The notes under the pieces are model-generated. The model searched no databases. It saw nothing but the letters and a program-made list of their open reading frames with translations, and was not told the DNA's origin. This document shows positions 35,345-49,899 of a stretch of 64,000 nucleotides of DNA, one piece after another. Origin of the DNA: Agroathelia rolfsii. Lineage: Eukaryota; Basidiomycota; Agaricomycetes; Amylocorticiales; Amylocorticiaceae. The stretch's first letter is position 1; each line of letters starts with the position of its first letter. Made by a program: the position numbers and the translations under genes. The stretch spans positions 372,001 to 436,000 of the forward strand of contig JABRWF010000006.1 of NCBI GenBank assembly GCA_018343915.1, in the 5' to 3' direction.

Positions 35345-37448
35345 ATGTCTCACGGGTCTCAGCATGATTTCGAGTCGGATAGCATGCATGGTAGCGGAGT
35401 AAGCAGCACGAGGCCGGCCTCTGAGAAGGACGCCGTAGGCATACCTGAGGTCGAGGCACCGCTTGAGGTCAAAGCGGTGATTGACTTCCCCGACGGTGGT
35501 CTCAGGGCGTGGTTGATCGTTCTGGGTGTAAGTGCAAATCTTCATACATACTACCTCCGATGATGATGACGCGGATCTTCGACAGTCTTTCTGCACGACT
35601 TTTGCAACGTGGGTCATATGTTTGATCAGCAGGACATACATGGCTATTATATCTAACGGACTACCTCTCTGAGCAGTTTTGGCTACGTGAACTCGTGGGG
35701 CGTTTTCCAGACTTTCTACGAAGAGAATACCTTGAAGAATTCTTCTTCCTCTGATATGTGAGTGTGCTTCGTTGGCTAGTATCGTCACGTCGAACATGTA
35801 TTGATCGATGACGTCGTTACCTAGTGCATGGATTGGTTCTGTACAAGTAAGTTATCTGGCCATGATAATCTCTTTGCATGCTAACTCGCTCCAATCTTCT
35901 ATCCACTAGTATGCCTTTATCTTTCTGTGAGTTCCATCTATTTTTGCTGCTTTATTACTGGTTCTGATTTGGAGTGGCACATAGCCCCTTGTTAATCACT
36001 GGGAGACTGTTCGATATGGGCTACTTTAAGCCCATGTTCCTGATTGCGAGTATCGTTGAAGTCGTAGCAACGTTCTTGATCGCCGAGTGCGAGGAATACT
36101 GGGAGTTCCTCCTCTGCCAGGGTTTCGCTGTTGGGGTGGGCACTCTTCTGTTTGCTTCTTTGCTCTTGCTCCAAGGATCTGACGTATTCTCAAGATATCA
36201 GCTGGTCTGGTCTTCGGACCTGCACTATCAGTCATCCCACACTGGTTCTCTAAGAAGCGGGGTTTGGCACTGGGCGTGACAGCCGTAGGCTCGTCGCTGG
36301 GCGGCGTGATCTTCCCGATTATGACGCGGCATCTGCTACAGGACGTTGGGTATGTACTCATTTACGGTACTCTATCTTGTGAATTCATCTCATATATTGA
36401 TATATCTAGGTTCAAGTGGACCATACGTATTATTGGCTTCATGTTACTTTTCATGTTCGCAATAGCTAATCTGGTACGTAGACTTGCTTATGATATGCAA
36501 GATCGAGATATGTTAACGCTGTGAACCAAGACGCTCGAGCGAAGACTTCCACCCAAGCACGTCTCCGGTGGAATAATCGATTTTCGTGTCCTCAAAAATG
36601 CATCCTTTTTAATATATTGCTTGTGCACATTCTTCACTTACCTCGGACTGTATACTGGTATGTGTATTGGTTAAAATGAATCATGCTAATCAATGTCAAC
36701 TAACTTCGCTCGCCAGTATTAACATTTATCGAACTGAGTGGTATATCTATTGGCCTATCGCCGGATTTTGCATCATATCTTATTAGGCAAGCATCTTCGA
36801 TCAAACTTTCCATGTGCTACATGTTGATGATATCAACACACAGTATCGCCAACGCCGCTTCGACAGTGGGCCGATTTGCATCAGGCATTCTTGCAGATCG
36901 CTGGGGACCCGTCAACGTCATGGCGCCCGCAACTGCCATCGCAGGCATTATGACGTTTGCTTGGCCGTTTGCACAGAGCAAGGGCTCCTTGATAGCTATT
37001 GCTATTATCTATGGGTGCGTCCTTCATTATATAATCGTCATGTGTTTCAACATCATTCATCGCTCACATGTGTCTGCATTCTCGCCTCTCGCAGCATGTC
37101 TAGCGGCGCATTTACAGCGCTGCTAACGGCCCCACCCATTAATATGGGCGATACACACGACGTGGGGAGGAGAATGGGACTGTGTTTCGCCATCCTTGCC
37201 CTCGGTGCCATTGCAGGACCACCTATCTCGGGCGCTATCAACACATCCACCGGCGGTTTCAAATACGTCGGAATTTACGCTGGTAAGAACCTGTTTTTTT
37301 TTTATATAGTCAATGCAGTGAATTTGCTGCTATGAATAGCTACTGAATTATGATTATCCGCATTTCAGGGTCGTGTATTGAACTTGGTGTTGTCCTCATG
37401 CTCTTGTCAAGGCATCTAGCCTTGGGTCGGGTGAGGGGTAAATTCTAA
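35345..37448 (+). CDS. Major facilitator superfamily transporter, monocarboxylate-porter type
   Basis: Plasma-membrane carrier with 12 predicted helices. ATG at 35345-35347 (MSHGSQHDFESDS) gives a hydrophilic N-terminal tail, then DFPDGGLRAWLIVLG, the signature before helix 1 in fungal MCT-like porters. Further segments are YVNSWGVFQTFYEENTL, LLITGRLFDMGYFKPMF, WFSKKRGLALGVTAVGSSLG between helices 4 and 5, the charged central loop, then SIANAASTVGRFASGILADR, APPINMGDTHDVGRRMG and LGAIAGPPISGAI. TAA at 37446-37448. Nine or more short introns, some exons only 30-40 nt. Family members move monocarboxylates, riboflavin or similar; the substrate cannot be read from sequence. Confidence 0.9.
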
Positions 37449-37969
37449 CCTCTCTATCTATCGCTCGTAAAAAAACACCTCTTCCTTTTTTCCTCTCCTT
37501 TTTTATTAGCTTTTTTTTGTCTTCGTTGTATTGTTGTTTCATTCGCCGTGATGATCATGTAGCGCCGACGTTTTTCCATCATCCTGGAGGCCCTTGGTGT
37601 CGATTGGCTGAGCCACCACCCCATTTGTATACATATACATTATTATATCAGTAGATGATGCTTAAAGACGATAGACTACACTTTCTCGTTTGCATTCAAA
37701 ATCTTATAGAATAATATTGTGTTTTGCTGCTGTGAAAAGGGAGGGAGCCCATTGACGAATTTGAAGGAGGGCCTGATGTGGCTGTGCTGCTGTTGCCTTT
37801 CAAAATTTCTGTTGTGGACAAGCGCCGACGACGTCCCATAAGACTCTCTGACCCTTCAGTCTGTTTGCAGTTCCACAACACACGCATTCTTCTGGGCACT
37901 CGGGCTCTAGGCATCTTATCTTTCTCTCTATCTCTTTCGTGTGATTTTTCTGTGGCTGCATACTCATAG
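37449..37969. other. Intergenic region upstream of fibrillarin
   Basis: About 520 bp: MFS 3' flank and the fibrillarin promoter, with a CT-rich stretch (ATCTTTCTCTCTATCTCTTT) just before the start codon. No other gene seen. Confidence 0.6.
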
Positions 37970-39329
37970 ATGGCTTTCGGTACGGATCCTGTTCTTGCCC
38001 GAGGATCTCTAATCCTCGTCCTTGTTTTTGGTCATGGCTTAGATAGCTTCTAACTCTCCTTTCTTTTTTCGCTACATTTCATCTCGGAAATATAGGAGCT
38101 CCAGGTGGTCGTGGTGGATTCTCTGGACGTGGTGGTGGCCGAGGTGGAGGTGGAGGTGGACGAGGCGGAGGACGGGGAGGAGGACGAGGTACTGTTGTTT
38201 TTTTTGTTATCTTTGACTTGATGATACGTTTCATTCATATAATGGGCTATTTATCCTGATTTTACTTTCTTCTCATATCTATCTAGGTGGAGGTGTGCGT
38301 GGGGGCGGTGTCGCAGGCCGTGGTGGAGGACGTGGTGGAGGCCGGGGTGCTCCTGGCGGTCGTGGTGGAGGCGGCCGTGGGCGGGGTGGCGGTAGGGGCG
38401 GCGGCAGGGGTGGTGCCAAGGGCGGCGCAAAGACCATCCTCGAGCCCCACAGACACCCAGGCGTCTTCATCGCCAAGGGCAAAGACCACATGCTGGTCAC
38501 CAAAAATCTCGTTCCGGGTGAATCCGTCTATGGCGAGAAGCGCATCTCCATCGATGGTCAAGAGGAAGGCACAAAGGTTGAATACCGCGTATGGAATCCG
38601 TTCAGGAGCAAGCTTGCCGCCGGTGTGCTAGGTGGAATGGATAAGATTTTCATCGAACCCGGAAAGAAGGTTCTCTATCTTGGTGCAGCTAGCGGAACTA
38701 GTGTCAGTCATGTTGCTGATATCGTTGGACCGGTATGTATCTTTACGTTAGCATTTAGGAGATGATAATAGTGGATTGATGAGCCTTTTTAGGAGGGTGT
38801 CGTTTATGCAGTCGAGTTCTCATTACGATCTGGCCGTGATCTCATCGGGATGGCCAAGAAACGAACGAACGTCATCCGTATGTTTTCGTTTTTCCATTGA
38901 TTAGCTTCATTTCTTATTTTTATCGCTGCAGCCATCGTTGAGGATGCTCGTTTGCCACAAAAATACCGCATGCTCCTCTCGAGCGTGGACGTCATCTTCG
39001 CGGACGTTGCTCAACCCGACCAGGCCCGTATCGTAGCTTTGAATGCACAATACTTCTTAAAGGATGGCGGCCACGCCGTTATCTCTATCAAGGCGAGCTG
39101 TATCGATTCTACGGCACCTCCCGAGGCCGTGTTTGCGCAGGAGATTCAGAAAATGAAGGCGGATAGGCTGAAGCCCATCGAACAAGTAACACTGGAACCT
39201 TATGAACGTGACCATGCCATGGTCTCTGGTAAGTTGGGCCTTTGCGTTATAATATCCAGGTTAATATTCCGCTAACTGATTTTTACAGCTGTTTACCAAC
39301 GTCATGTAGAACCCACCAAAAAAGCGTGA
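37970..39329 (+). CDS. NOP1: Fibrillarin, rRNA 2'-O-methyltransferase
   Basis: Catalytic subunit of box C/D snoRNPs in the nucleolus. ATG at 37970-37972 followed by only MAF plus one base before the first intron, then a Gly-Arg-rich (GAR) domain spread over two exons (38096-38189 and from 38285). The methyltransferase part begins [20 protein letters not shown], with [28 protein letters not shown], the SAM-binding [49 protein letters not shown] and [12 protein letters not shown]. It ends [13 protein letters not shown] with TGA at 39327-39329. Intact and of usual length. Extreme G/C skew in the GAR exons produces long shadow frames on the other strand. Confidence 0.96.
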
Positions 39330-39728
39330 TGGAATGAATGATGCCAAATTTTCAATGTTTATCACGATAGCATCTTTTCTTCATGCTACTCCTTTTTTTC
39401 TACGTTCTTCCTGCACTGTGTAACTACTTATATCTGTAATTTCCTCTGGTACATGAATTGGCATTTTCTTTCTGCGAAACCTCGGAGGATGCTGCGCAAG
39501 GATGCAGATAGAGATGTGATCAGTTGTGGTGGGTGATGCGCCGACGTGGCAAGAGACGCGCCTTGGAATGAGCATTATTATCTCCCTCTCACCTTTCCCT
39601 GCTACATCAACTACGTACAACTCATCACTCACCACCACCCTTCTCTCGTTGTCGACCGCCACGCACTAAACCTGGAGGCCGAGAAGCCTATCTAAATTTC
39701 CTCTTCCGGTCGTTTAGCCGAGAGCTGA
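39330..39728. other. Intergenic between NOP1 and PMT2
   Basis: 399 bp containing the fibrillarin 3' UTR and the PMT2 promoter. Nothing else seen. Confidence 0.6.
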
Positions 39729-42700
39729 ATGAGTCCAACCTCAGACGTGTCCATCGACTTCGGAAACTCGAGTGCCGCCTCATCAGATTTTGAACAAGTC
39801 TCGTACCAGGACACATACTGGAACAAACACGAAGAAGAGCTCCCTCTACATTACATGTCAGAAGAGAAGGCCAGGCGCCGCGTCGCGCGGGCGGCTGCGA
39901 CGGCAGGCGACAACACTGATTCTTCCACTACCGCATACAATGCCAACCCTCTAGAATACGACGATGAGGGCAAGGACGTCTATGCCAAGGCAAGACAGGC
40001 AAAAGGCAGGGTTGGCAGTGGCCGGGTTATGAAGCCTCCTCCCCCTCCACCCACATCCATCGTGAGTTATGACGGTCTTATGCGCGTCTGGACTCTCCAG
40101 CGGCTTACCAGAGCAACGGTGACTGAATGACTGCAAATAGCGAGAATTCATTTACCAAAATCTCGAACATATCCCACCTGTTGTTTATACCCTTCTCTCA
40201 TGCTGGACCCGCTACCACGCTATAGGCAAGGCCAACGTCGTCGTCTGGGACGAGGCGCACTTTGGCAAGTTTGGCTCCCACTATCTCAAGCGCGAGTTCT
40301 ACTTCGATGTCCACCCCCCGCTCGGCAAAATGCTCGTGGGATTGGCCGGCCTGCTCTCGGGTTACGACGGCTCCTTTGAGTTTAAGAGCGGAGAGGCATA
40401 CCCCGATAATGTACCATACGTCGCCATGCGCGTGATGATGGCTACATTTGGTGTGTCCATGGTCCCATTGGGATGGTACACTGCGGTTGAGCTCGGAATG
40501 AGCTTGTGGGCATGCCATCTTGTCGCTCTCATGGTACTTCTCGGTGTGTCTTTATCGTTATATGCACTGTCTTTGGTGTGAAACTGACTTTCTTCTTCTG
40601 TTCATTCAAGATGCCGCTTGGCTCACTATCTCTCGTTTCATTCTTCTGGATTCTATGCTCCTTTGCTTTACTTTCACTACCGTTTTCGCTCTCACTAAAT
40701 TCCATAATCAACAATACCAGTAAGCTCGTGCCGATCATCAGGGTTCATATCTAATACCATACACTTTTCCAGACCGTTTTCTATTGATTGGTGGCTATGG
40801 TTGATTTTGACCGGTGTTTCTATTGGTGCTGTCAATGGGTATATATCTGCCGAGTTTTAGCGTCGCTGGTCCGCTGACATACTCTCAGTGTTAAGCTCGT
40901 CGGACTATTTGTCACGGCATTAGTCGGTGTCTACACTATCGAAGATCTATGGGAAAAATTCGGAGATGTCAAGATGTCTTGGGTATGTTGTATAGGGGCG
41001 TTATCCATTACTTCAACTCAAGTTATGCTCTCAGAAAACTCAAGCGCAACATTGGGCTGCCAGAGTTGCATGTCTGATCGTCCTGCCTTTCCTCGTTTAT
41101 ATGGCTGCCTTCAAGGCACACTTCCTAGTGTTGAACCATAGTGGACCGGGTGATGCTCAGATGAGCTCCCTTTTCCAAGCAAACTTGGTTGGCAATGACT
41201 TTGCTACGAACCCCCTTGGTGAATATACCTAAATTGCCTTTTTTTTCTTGGCGTTTTGTTTCTGATCGCTTCCACAGAGGTTGCTTTTGGCTCGAGAGTT
41301 ACGCTCAAGAACATGGGTTGGGGTGGAGGTCTTCTTCACTCTCACGTCCAGACTTATCCCGGTGGCTCCAACCAGCAACAAGTGACTTGCTATCACTACA
41401 AAGATGAGAATAACGATTGGATTGTTGTACCTACTTGGGAAGAGCCCGAATATAATCCCAATGACCCGGTTCGATACCTCAAAGATGGCGACATCATCCG
41501 CCTGCGTCACGCGCCGACCACGCGTAATCTGCATTCTCACCAAATTACTGCCCCGGTCTCGAAACTTAACTACGAGGTTTCGTGCTATGGCAACTCGACT
41601 ATTGGCGATAATCATGACTACTGGCGTGTGGAAGTCGTTGATGATGTTAAGCAGGGATCCAAGGAACATGTGGAAAGGATTCATTCTCTTACTACCCGGC
41701 TCAGGTTCAAGCACGAGGTGCTCGGCTGCTATCTCCGTGCTGGAAACGCAATCCTGCCTCAGTGGGGTTTCAAGCAGATCGAAGTTAGTTGTGACAAGGA
41801 AAACAACCCGGATGATATCTTCACGTATTGGAACGTAGAGAGCCACTGGAACGATCGTCGTATGTATTACTTTTTTCGTGTTCCACGTACCGTTTCTTTT
41901 TCTGATATTGGCTGATTCCTACAATGCTTGATCAGTGCCCGCTGGTAACACCAAGTTCTATAAATCGCCATTCCTTCGCGACTTCTGGCACTTGAATGTG
42001 GCTATGATGACGTCCAATAATGCGTTGATCCCGGATCCCGACAAGGAGGACATCTTGGCTTCGAACCCCCTTGACTGGCCATGGATGCACCTTGGTCTGC
42101 GTATGTGTGGTTGGGGCGATAACCACGTCAAATATTACCTCCTCGGAACGCCGATCATCTGGTGGGGTGGAACCCTTTCCCTGTTTGCAGCTGTGTTCGC
42201 TTTGGGTATCTACCTCCTGAGATGGCAAAGGAAATATGTAGATATGGATGCACGTAAGTCGATCGATCGTACGCCGATCCATCCAAGGCCTCTTTTTGAC
42301 CCCTTCAACTAGGCGAATGGGATCATTTCCTCTACGTCGGCAAGATCGCCTTCTTTGGCTGGTTCTTCCACTATGGTATATCTACCTGTCCCTGACCGTA
42401 CCCCGCGCAATCTAATCGATCCCATCCTTTAGTTCCATTCTTGATCATGGGTCGTGTCACCTACATTCATCATTACGTATGTTTCAAAAATCGATCCCCC
42501 CCCCCGCATTTCGAAAGCCTCTGTTCTGACACTCAGCTTCTAGTTACCGACCCTCTACTTCTCCGTCCTCATGGCTGCCCACCTGCTGGACCACTTTGTT
42601 TTCTCGTCCAAGAAGCTAAAACTGCGCACGAAACAAACCGTGTTCGGCGTGCTCGCCTTCCTCATTATCGCCAACTTCTGGTGGTTCCGCGGCGTATCGT

Positions 42701-42858
42701 TCGGTATCGAAGGGCCGATTAACGACCATTGGGGGTTGAGATGGCGCAAGGTGAGAGACAACGAAAGCTCAGCTAATGTGAAACTGATGTAATTTTCTTT
42801 TTTCTTTCTCCCCCCCCCCCCTCGAACTTGACAGACCTGGAATATATACAACGATTGA
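39729..42858 (+). CDS. PMT2: Dolichyl-phosphate-mannose--protein mannosyltransferase, PMT2 family
   Basis: Transfers mannose from dolichol phosphate to Ser/Thr of secretory proteins in the ER; works as a heterodimer with a PMT1-family enzyme. ATG at 39729-39731 (MSPTSDVSIDFGNSS). After a disordered cytosolic tail comes helix 1 and the catalytic loop VVWDEAHFGKFGSHYLKREF with the DE pair, and FDVHPPLGKMLVGLAG. The three MIR repeats run through about 41290-41900 (LHSHVQTYPGGSNQQQVTCY; DIIRLRHAPTTRNLHSHQI; LGCYLRAGNAILPQWGFKQI). The C-terminal 4-helix block includes NPLDWPWMHLGLRMCGWGD, GWFFHYVPF, LIMGRVTYIHHYLPTLYFSV and ends KTWNIYND with TGA at 42856-42858. The DEAHFGKFGSHY loop is PMT2-type rather than PMT1 or PMT4. 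Introns carry poly-C runs. Confidence 0.95.
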
Positions 42859-43521
42859 TCAATCGCTCGAAAACCGCTATGCGATGTATTTATTCTCCAT
42901 CTTTGCGTTTCTTTTCATTACTATGGGAGTGAATCCTCAATCATATTGATACACTTTGTTCTATTCACGCTATGCACTGTTTATTAAGGATAACAAAGAC
43001 ACATTCTTATCTGTCCGTGCGTGAGATGGGTGATAGCTGCAGTAACGTGGGGTTGAGAGTATACCATGTTTTCTTTACTTTTAACGGCTCTATCGACGGG
43101 AATCTAAGGGCCAAAAGATTTATCCCCTGTCCGGAAGATCTACTATCTACTCACAGGTTTGTGCTAGCTCCTATGCTGTCGAATCTACTTTTCCCGACTT
43201 CTTACATAGTGTCAATCATGCAAAGTAGTAATCACTCCGAAAGGGTAAGCTAGTGTTCTACAAGTCGATTTTGATTGCGCTCTGCATTGCTCGTACGAAT
43301 ACATTGCTACAGATACAACAAATCGGCGCAGCAGCGACGCCGACCACCTGACATGATCGCGCGGTCGCTGCCATCTTCGTTATCGTGTACGTACAACATT
43401 GCATGTCATGCCATGAGAGAAAGAAAAGAAAGATGAGTGGGTGACGATACATGAAAGAATACAGTAAGACCGGGAAAGATGAAGAGTACAATCGAGAAAA
43501 AGACATCCACATCTAGCACGT
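42859..43521. other. 3' flanks of convergent PMT2 and TEF1
   Basis: About 660 bp between the two stop codons. No coding pattern or RNA gene recognised. Confidence 0.6.
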
Positions 43522-45304
<1,783 letters not shown>

Positions 45305-45314
45305 TTTTGATGAT

Positions 45315-45480
45315 CTGTGCAATCGAGAGGATTAGCATCATGGAAAAAAATTTCCATCGAAATCAAAATCGAAAAGATCGCATCGACCTCGAGCTGCAGC
45401 CCGTGGATGTGAAGGATCTGAGGGTCGCCAGGTGCCCGAGGGGAGCATTGACGAGGATGAGGCAGTTGAAAGAGACTTAC
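45315..45480 (-). other. 5' UTR intron of TEF1
   Basis: On the minus strand CCACCAC|GTAAGTCTC ... GATTGCACAG|ATCATCAAAA then ATG. A strong donor and acceptor enclose 166 nt directly before the start codon. Leader introns are usual in fungal TEF1 genes and raise expression. Confidence 0.8.
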
Positions 45481-45562
45481 GTGGTGGATGTAGAAAAAAG
45501 AGTGAGGCGAAGGGGGGATGATGGGGGTGGGTAGAAGAGTTTGGGTCGGAGTGAGTTTGGTG

Positions 45563-45570
45563 CTATATAG
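45563..45570 (-). promoter_or_regulatory. TATA box of TEF1
   Basis: CTATATAG on the minus strand followed by a C/T-rich stretch (45490-45545) where transcription probably starts, just upstream of the leader intron. Confidence 0.6.
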
Positions 45571-46931
45571 ATTCTGAAATTTTTATCGATCAACTGATTA
45601 TCGGCTCCGGCCCACTCCCGGCCCAAATTGTGCCCCACATGGCTATCTCTGCTCCAACTGGAACATGAGCGCCGACCGGACTTTCCTCCTTTGGAATCGG
45701 AGTTGCAATGTACCGGCGCCTATGGAAGGGCTGGGACACGACCGTCTGACGGATAACGGGCACATAATGAGAGGAGTCATCCAGTCATCGGTCCAAGGCC
45801 TTACTGGTACTTTCTCGCTAGCCTTTCATGCATGAACATTAGATGGTAACAGAAGATCTAAACTATCTGATTCTCTAGTCGTGTATATACAGCTAGCTCC
45901 TTAAATGCTTGCCGATCACACATCCCAACCTAAGTTACGAACACAGCGTACACATGGGATTCCCGCCCTATCATCTTGGCTTGATCTGCTCTTGCCCTCC
46001 ACTTTTTGCTGATTGCTATCGTATCACTTGCCTGATTATCCAAGGTTCATGATGAGGCCTATCTTTTTATGATCGCAATCATCCTTTCATATCGCCGTGT
46101 TTGTTTTGAAATAGTTCTGCCAAATCGTCTCTTGTGCTCCTTTCTGCCGTCATGCCTGATGGCTATCGCTAAGCATAGAATCCATAAACATGCGCATATA
46201 GTCTGGCACGTGCATCAGGAGTGTGTTTTGTTGCTCCGTAAAATGATTGCAAAACGATCCTAGCTGGTCAGTAAGCTCCGGTGTCATTGATTTGTCTTAT
46301 ACATCTGCAGCACGGTCTAACCTGCCATACCGGCTTGCCCCTGACGGGGTTAAGGAATAGAAGACTAATCTTCACTCGTACTTGTACGGGATAGTAGTGA
46401 ATATGAGGCCTGCACACACCATTATCATTCAAAAAGAAAAAATCATCATCTTATCTCATTGTTCCAGAGATGCAAAATGATGCACGTCGTCATAAAATAA
46501 AATAAAACAAAATAAATAACTAAATCAATTCATCAGTACAGTACATCAGTCATATGAGTATTTCGATCTGTCATCTAGTATATTTTCTGTATTACATAGT
46601 TCTCTGGACAGAAACAGAAAAAAGGACTTGTGGCTTCTGGTCGGATCTATGCATCACAACACTCACTAAGTAAAAAATAAAAATAAAAAGAGGCGCTGGC
46701 GGAGTTTGTATGACTCAGGCGGAGATTGAAAAAGGTCTCGGCCCCGAGGCGCAGGTCATCAGGCAAAAATTGTGCTCTTGAAAGGCTTCAGCTCTTGAGC
46801 TTTCTTACTATCCAAAGCCGATTCTCTTACCTGAGTCGTTAGACAAATCAAAATCCCCCTCTACCCCCCCTATTCGAGACCAGTCGACGGAAAAAGTCGA
46901 CTCTTGAATAGACACAAAACTACCTAATCCC

Positions 46932-48497
46932 ATGTCAGCGTATGTCGATGATATTGATGACACTGGTGATCGTCCCAGAAGCCAATCGTAAACTCATTTT
47001 ATGTCTGTTCACAGAGAAGACACCCTTCAAGATGTTGCCGAGAATGAGATCGAGTCCAACTGGGACCAGGTCGTCGACAAGTAAGCCCATCTGTGCCGTT
47101 GAATTACAAGAAACCGACTTTCTTATGAAATTAGCTTCGATAACATGGATTTGAAACCCGAACTTCTTCGTGGTATCTACGCTTACGGGTGAGCTGCGAT
47201 CTGAGCCATTTTCACTTGCATAGTGTCCTCAATACCGATCTCTTAGTTTCGAGCGTCCTTCTGCTATCCAACAGCGTGCCATCGTCCCTGTCGTGAAGGG
47301 TCACGATGTCATTGCACAGGCCCAGTCTGGTACTGGCAAGACAGCCACATTCTCCATCTCCATCCTTCAGCAGCTTGATATGTCGGTCAAGGGCACCCAG
47401 GCCCTTATCCTTGCCCCCACCCGTGAGCTTGCTCAGCAGATCCAAAAAGTTGTCATCGCTCTTGGCGATTACATGAACATTGAGTGTCATGCTTGCGTCG
47501 GCGGCACCAACGTCCGGGAGGACATGGCCAAGCTCCAGGAGGGTGTCCAGGTTGTTGTGGGTACCCCTGGCCGTGTTTACGATATGATCAACCGCCGTGC
47601 ACTCCGTACCGACCACATCAAGATCTTCTGTCTCGACGAGGCCGACGAGATGCTTTCTCGCGGTTTCAAGGACCAGATCTACGAAGTCTTCCAGCTCCTT
47701 CCTCAGGATATCCAGGTCGTCCTCCTCTCGGCCACCATGCCCGCCGAGGTGCTCGAAGTGACCAAGAAATTCATGCGTGATCCCGTCCGCATCCTTGTCA
47801 AGAGGGACGAGTTGACTCTCGAAGGTATCAAGCAATTCTACATTGCTGTTGAAAAGGAAGAGTGGAAGCTCGACACTCTCTGCGATCTCTACGAGACCGT
47901 CACCATCACGCAGGCCGTCATCTTCTGCAACACCCGCAGGAAGGTTGATTGGCTAACGGAGAAGATGCACTCTCGTGAATTCACTGTGTCTGCTATGGTA
48001 AGCTGTGACGACTATTAGAGGAAGGATCATTACTCATGATGTTTGCCCTTAGCACGGTGATATGGAGCAGAAGCAGCGTGAGGTGCTCATGAAGGAATTC
48101 CGTTCCGGTTCCTCACGTGTCCTGATCACGACGGACTTGCTTGCCCGCGGCATTGATGTGCAGCAGGTGTCGCTCGTCATCAACTATGACCTGCCCACGA
48201 ACAGGGAGAACTACATTCATCGTATCGGTCGTGGCGGCCGTTTCGGACGTAAGGGTGTCGCCATTAACTTTGTCACGACGGAGGATGTGCGGATGCTGCG
48301 TGAGATTGAACGTAAGCTTCCGGGTTCTCGCGGGCGCGTGGAAAACGGATAACTGACCTAATTACTTGTACACATAGAATTCTACAACACTCAAATTGAC
48401 GAGATGCCTCTCAACGTGGCGTAAGTACAATAGTTCCCTGCAGGATAACAGTGCCACTAACTAGCAATTTTCTTTGCCTTGCAGCGACCTCATTTAA
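46932..48497 (+). CDS. TIF1: ATP-dependent RNA helicase eIF4A
   Basis: DEAD-box helicase of the cap-binding complex eIF4F that unwinds 5' leaders. ATG at 46932-46934; the first exon codes for MSA only up to a GTATGT donor, then [20 protein letters not shown]. Motifs in order: [18 protein letters not shown] (Q motif), AQSGTGKT (I), APTRELAQQ (Ia), [15 protein letters not shown] (Ib), DEADEML (II), LLSATMP (III), [13 protein letters not shown] (IV), [14 protein letters not shown] (V), [15 protein letters not shown] (VI). The last exons give [18 protein letters not shown] and TAA at 48495-48497. Complete, standard length. Lies head to head with TEF1. Confidence 0.97.
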
Positions 48498-49899
48498 ACA
48501 AAACACCTGCATCTTCCGACATCCGTACGCTACTTTTTGATTCCAGCGAGATTTTGCTATTTTGTAATTTTTCTTTTGTCTTCTTTTCCAAGTGTATCTG
48601 TTTGTTTCCCCTGTTATGTACACAAAAGGCCATTTCTTGCTACTTTCTACCTGTTGCAATATTCCTCTCTTCACCATAGTATCGTGTTGTTATATGATAA
48701 GTAGTCAGTATGCACGCTCCGAATCGAATTCCTTTTTTCTTCCTATATTAGTAGGGTCCATCGTCTCTGCTTCTCCCGTCCGGGGATCCACGTGAGCGCT
48801 ATCATGAGCTACATATCATCACCTATATCATCATCAGTTGTGGGTACGTTTTTCTTGACGATGTACCGCCACGCTACGGATCACACCAGCGAGGAGAAAG
48901 GTCGCCCAATTGTGCAGGGGGCAAGACTAGGCCAAGTGTGCAATCAAATTTCATCGAGGCAGTGTGGATCAAGATCATGATCCCGCATGCGGCCACAGGG
49001 CAATAGCTGGAAACACCACCCACGGCCGCTGTTCTCTGTTCTCATGCTCGAGTTGAGCCTCAGACTCATGCGTGTGCCATCTCAGCAATCGTCCCTCGTA
49101 AGCAGCTGTAGGCCTTGGCTGAGGTAACATCATCACTCGATATGCTCTGTTTTGGGACCGGCAATCACTTCGTGCATACTACGGCAAAAATTTCCCTGAT
49201 ATTTTCCATGACAGGCTACTTGCGTTATGTCGCAGAAAAAATCACATAAAAAAAATTAAATAAATAAAAAATCAAGTTGCCCCTTCATAAATGGCTCCAC
49301 GTTGCGGCTCCCAACGTACGAGGGACGACAAGCTCGATTCGATTTAAGACAGCCCAGCTGGCTCTGCTCTGTGTTTTGTCTCGTGTGTGTCCAACAGCAA
49401 CAACCCCGGTCCTAATCCTTCCCCGAGTTTTTTGTTCCGAGCGCTACAGTTTCCAGTCTTAGCAGTCAGACAGTATAGCAGCACTGCCTACTGTATCGCA
49501 CGCAGCACTTCGTTTCAAACACCACTTCGTCCCGGTCCAATTTCATCGGGAGCCGCTGAACGGTCATTTCCGTTTCCTTCCACTTCCAGCTGTGATTGTT
49601 GTCGTCTTGTCTCCGAGTCCAGAAATCCACGAGGCCCGTCCGTTTTGACATGGTGAGGTGGCACATCTCATCTTTCCAACGCATCTCTGCAGTCAAATGA
49701 ATGAGAGAGGATCATTGACGAGTATATCTCTATATAATCCCAGCTTGCATCATCAGTTTTCCTTCCCGATTACATCAATCATCCACCAGAACCCGCCAGG
49801 CCAGTGCCCATATACCCTGACCATCCTCCATCAGGCCGCTCTTCCACGGGCTGCTGCTGTTCTTCGCCGCTCGCCACCACTGCTAGTGCTACTATCCCC
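48498..49899. other. Intergenic region between eIF4A and the phosphatase gene
   Basis: 1.4 kb with the eIF4A 3' flank and phosphatase promoter. A GTG-started extension of the phosphatase frame (from 49804) is probably 5' UTR. No other gene recognised. Confidence 0.55.

Larger units (their letters stand above)
45305..46931. other. Divergent promoter region of TEF1 and eIF4A
   Basis: 1.6 kb between two start codons of highly expressed translation genes. The TEF1 side holds a 5' UTR intron and TATA box (listed separately). On the eIF4A side I see only AT-rich sequence (AAAATAAAATAAAACAAAAT near 46495). No other gene recognised. Confidence 0.6.

Noticed and set aside
38283..38561. Long minus-strand frames in the fibrillarin GAR region (Pro-rich)
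   Set aside because: They mirror the Gly-Arg-rich coding exon on the plus strand, a known composition effect.
41229..41846. 205-codon minus-strand frame over PMT2 MIR repeats
   Set aside because: Lies wholly opposite the conserved MIR coding exon.
47212..47835. 207-codon minus-strand frame over eIF4A
   Set aside because: Antisense shadow of a codon-biased helicase exon; no start context or family pattern.
49804..49899. Upstream extension of the phosphatase frame
   Set aside because: It starts at GTG, not ATG; the first ATG is at 49900 and directly precedes the conserved domain.
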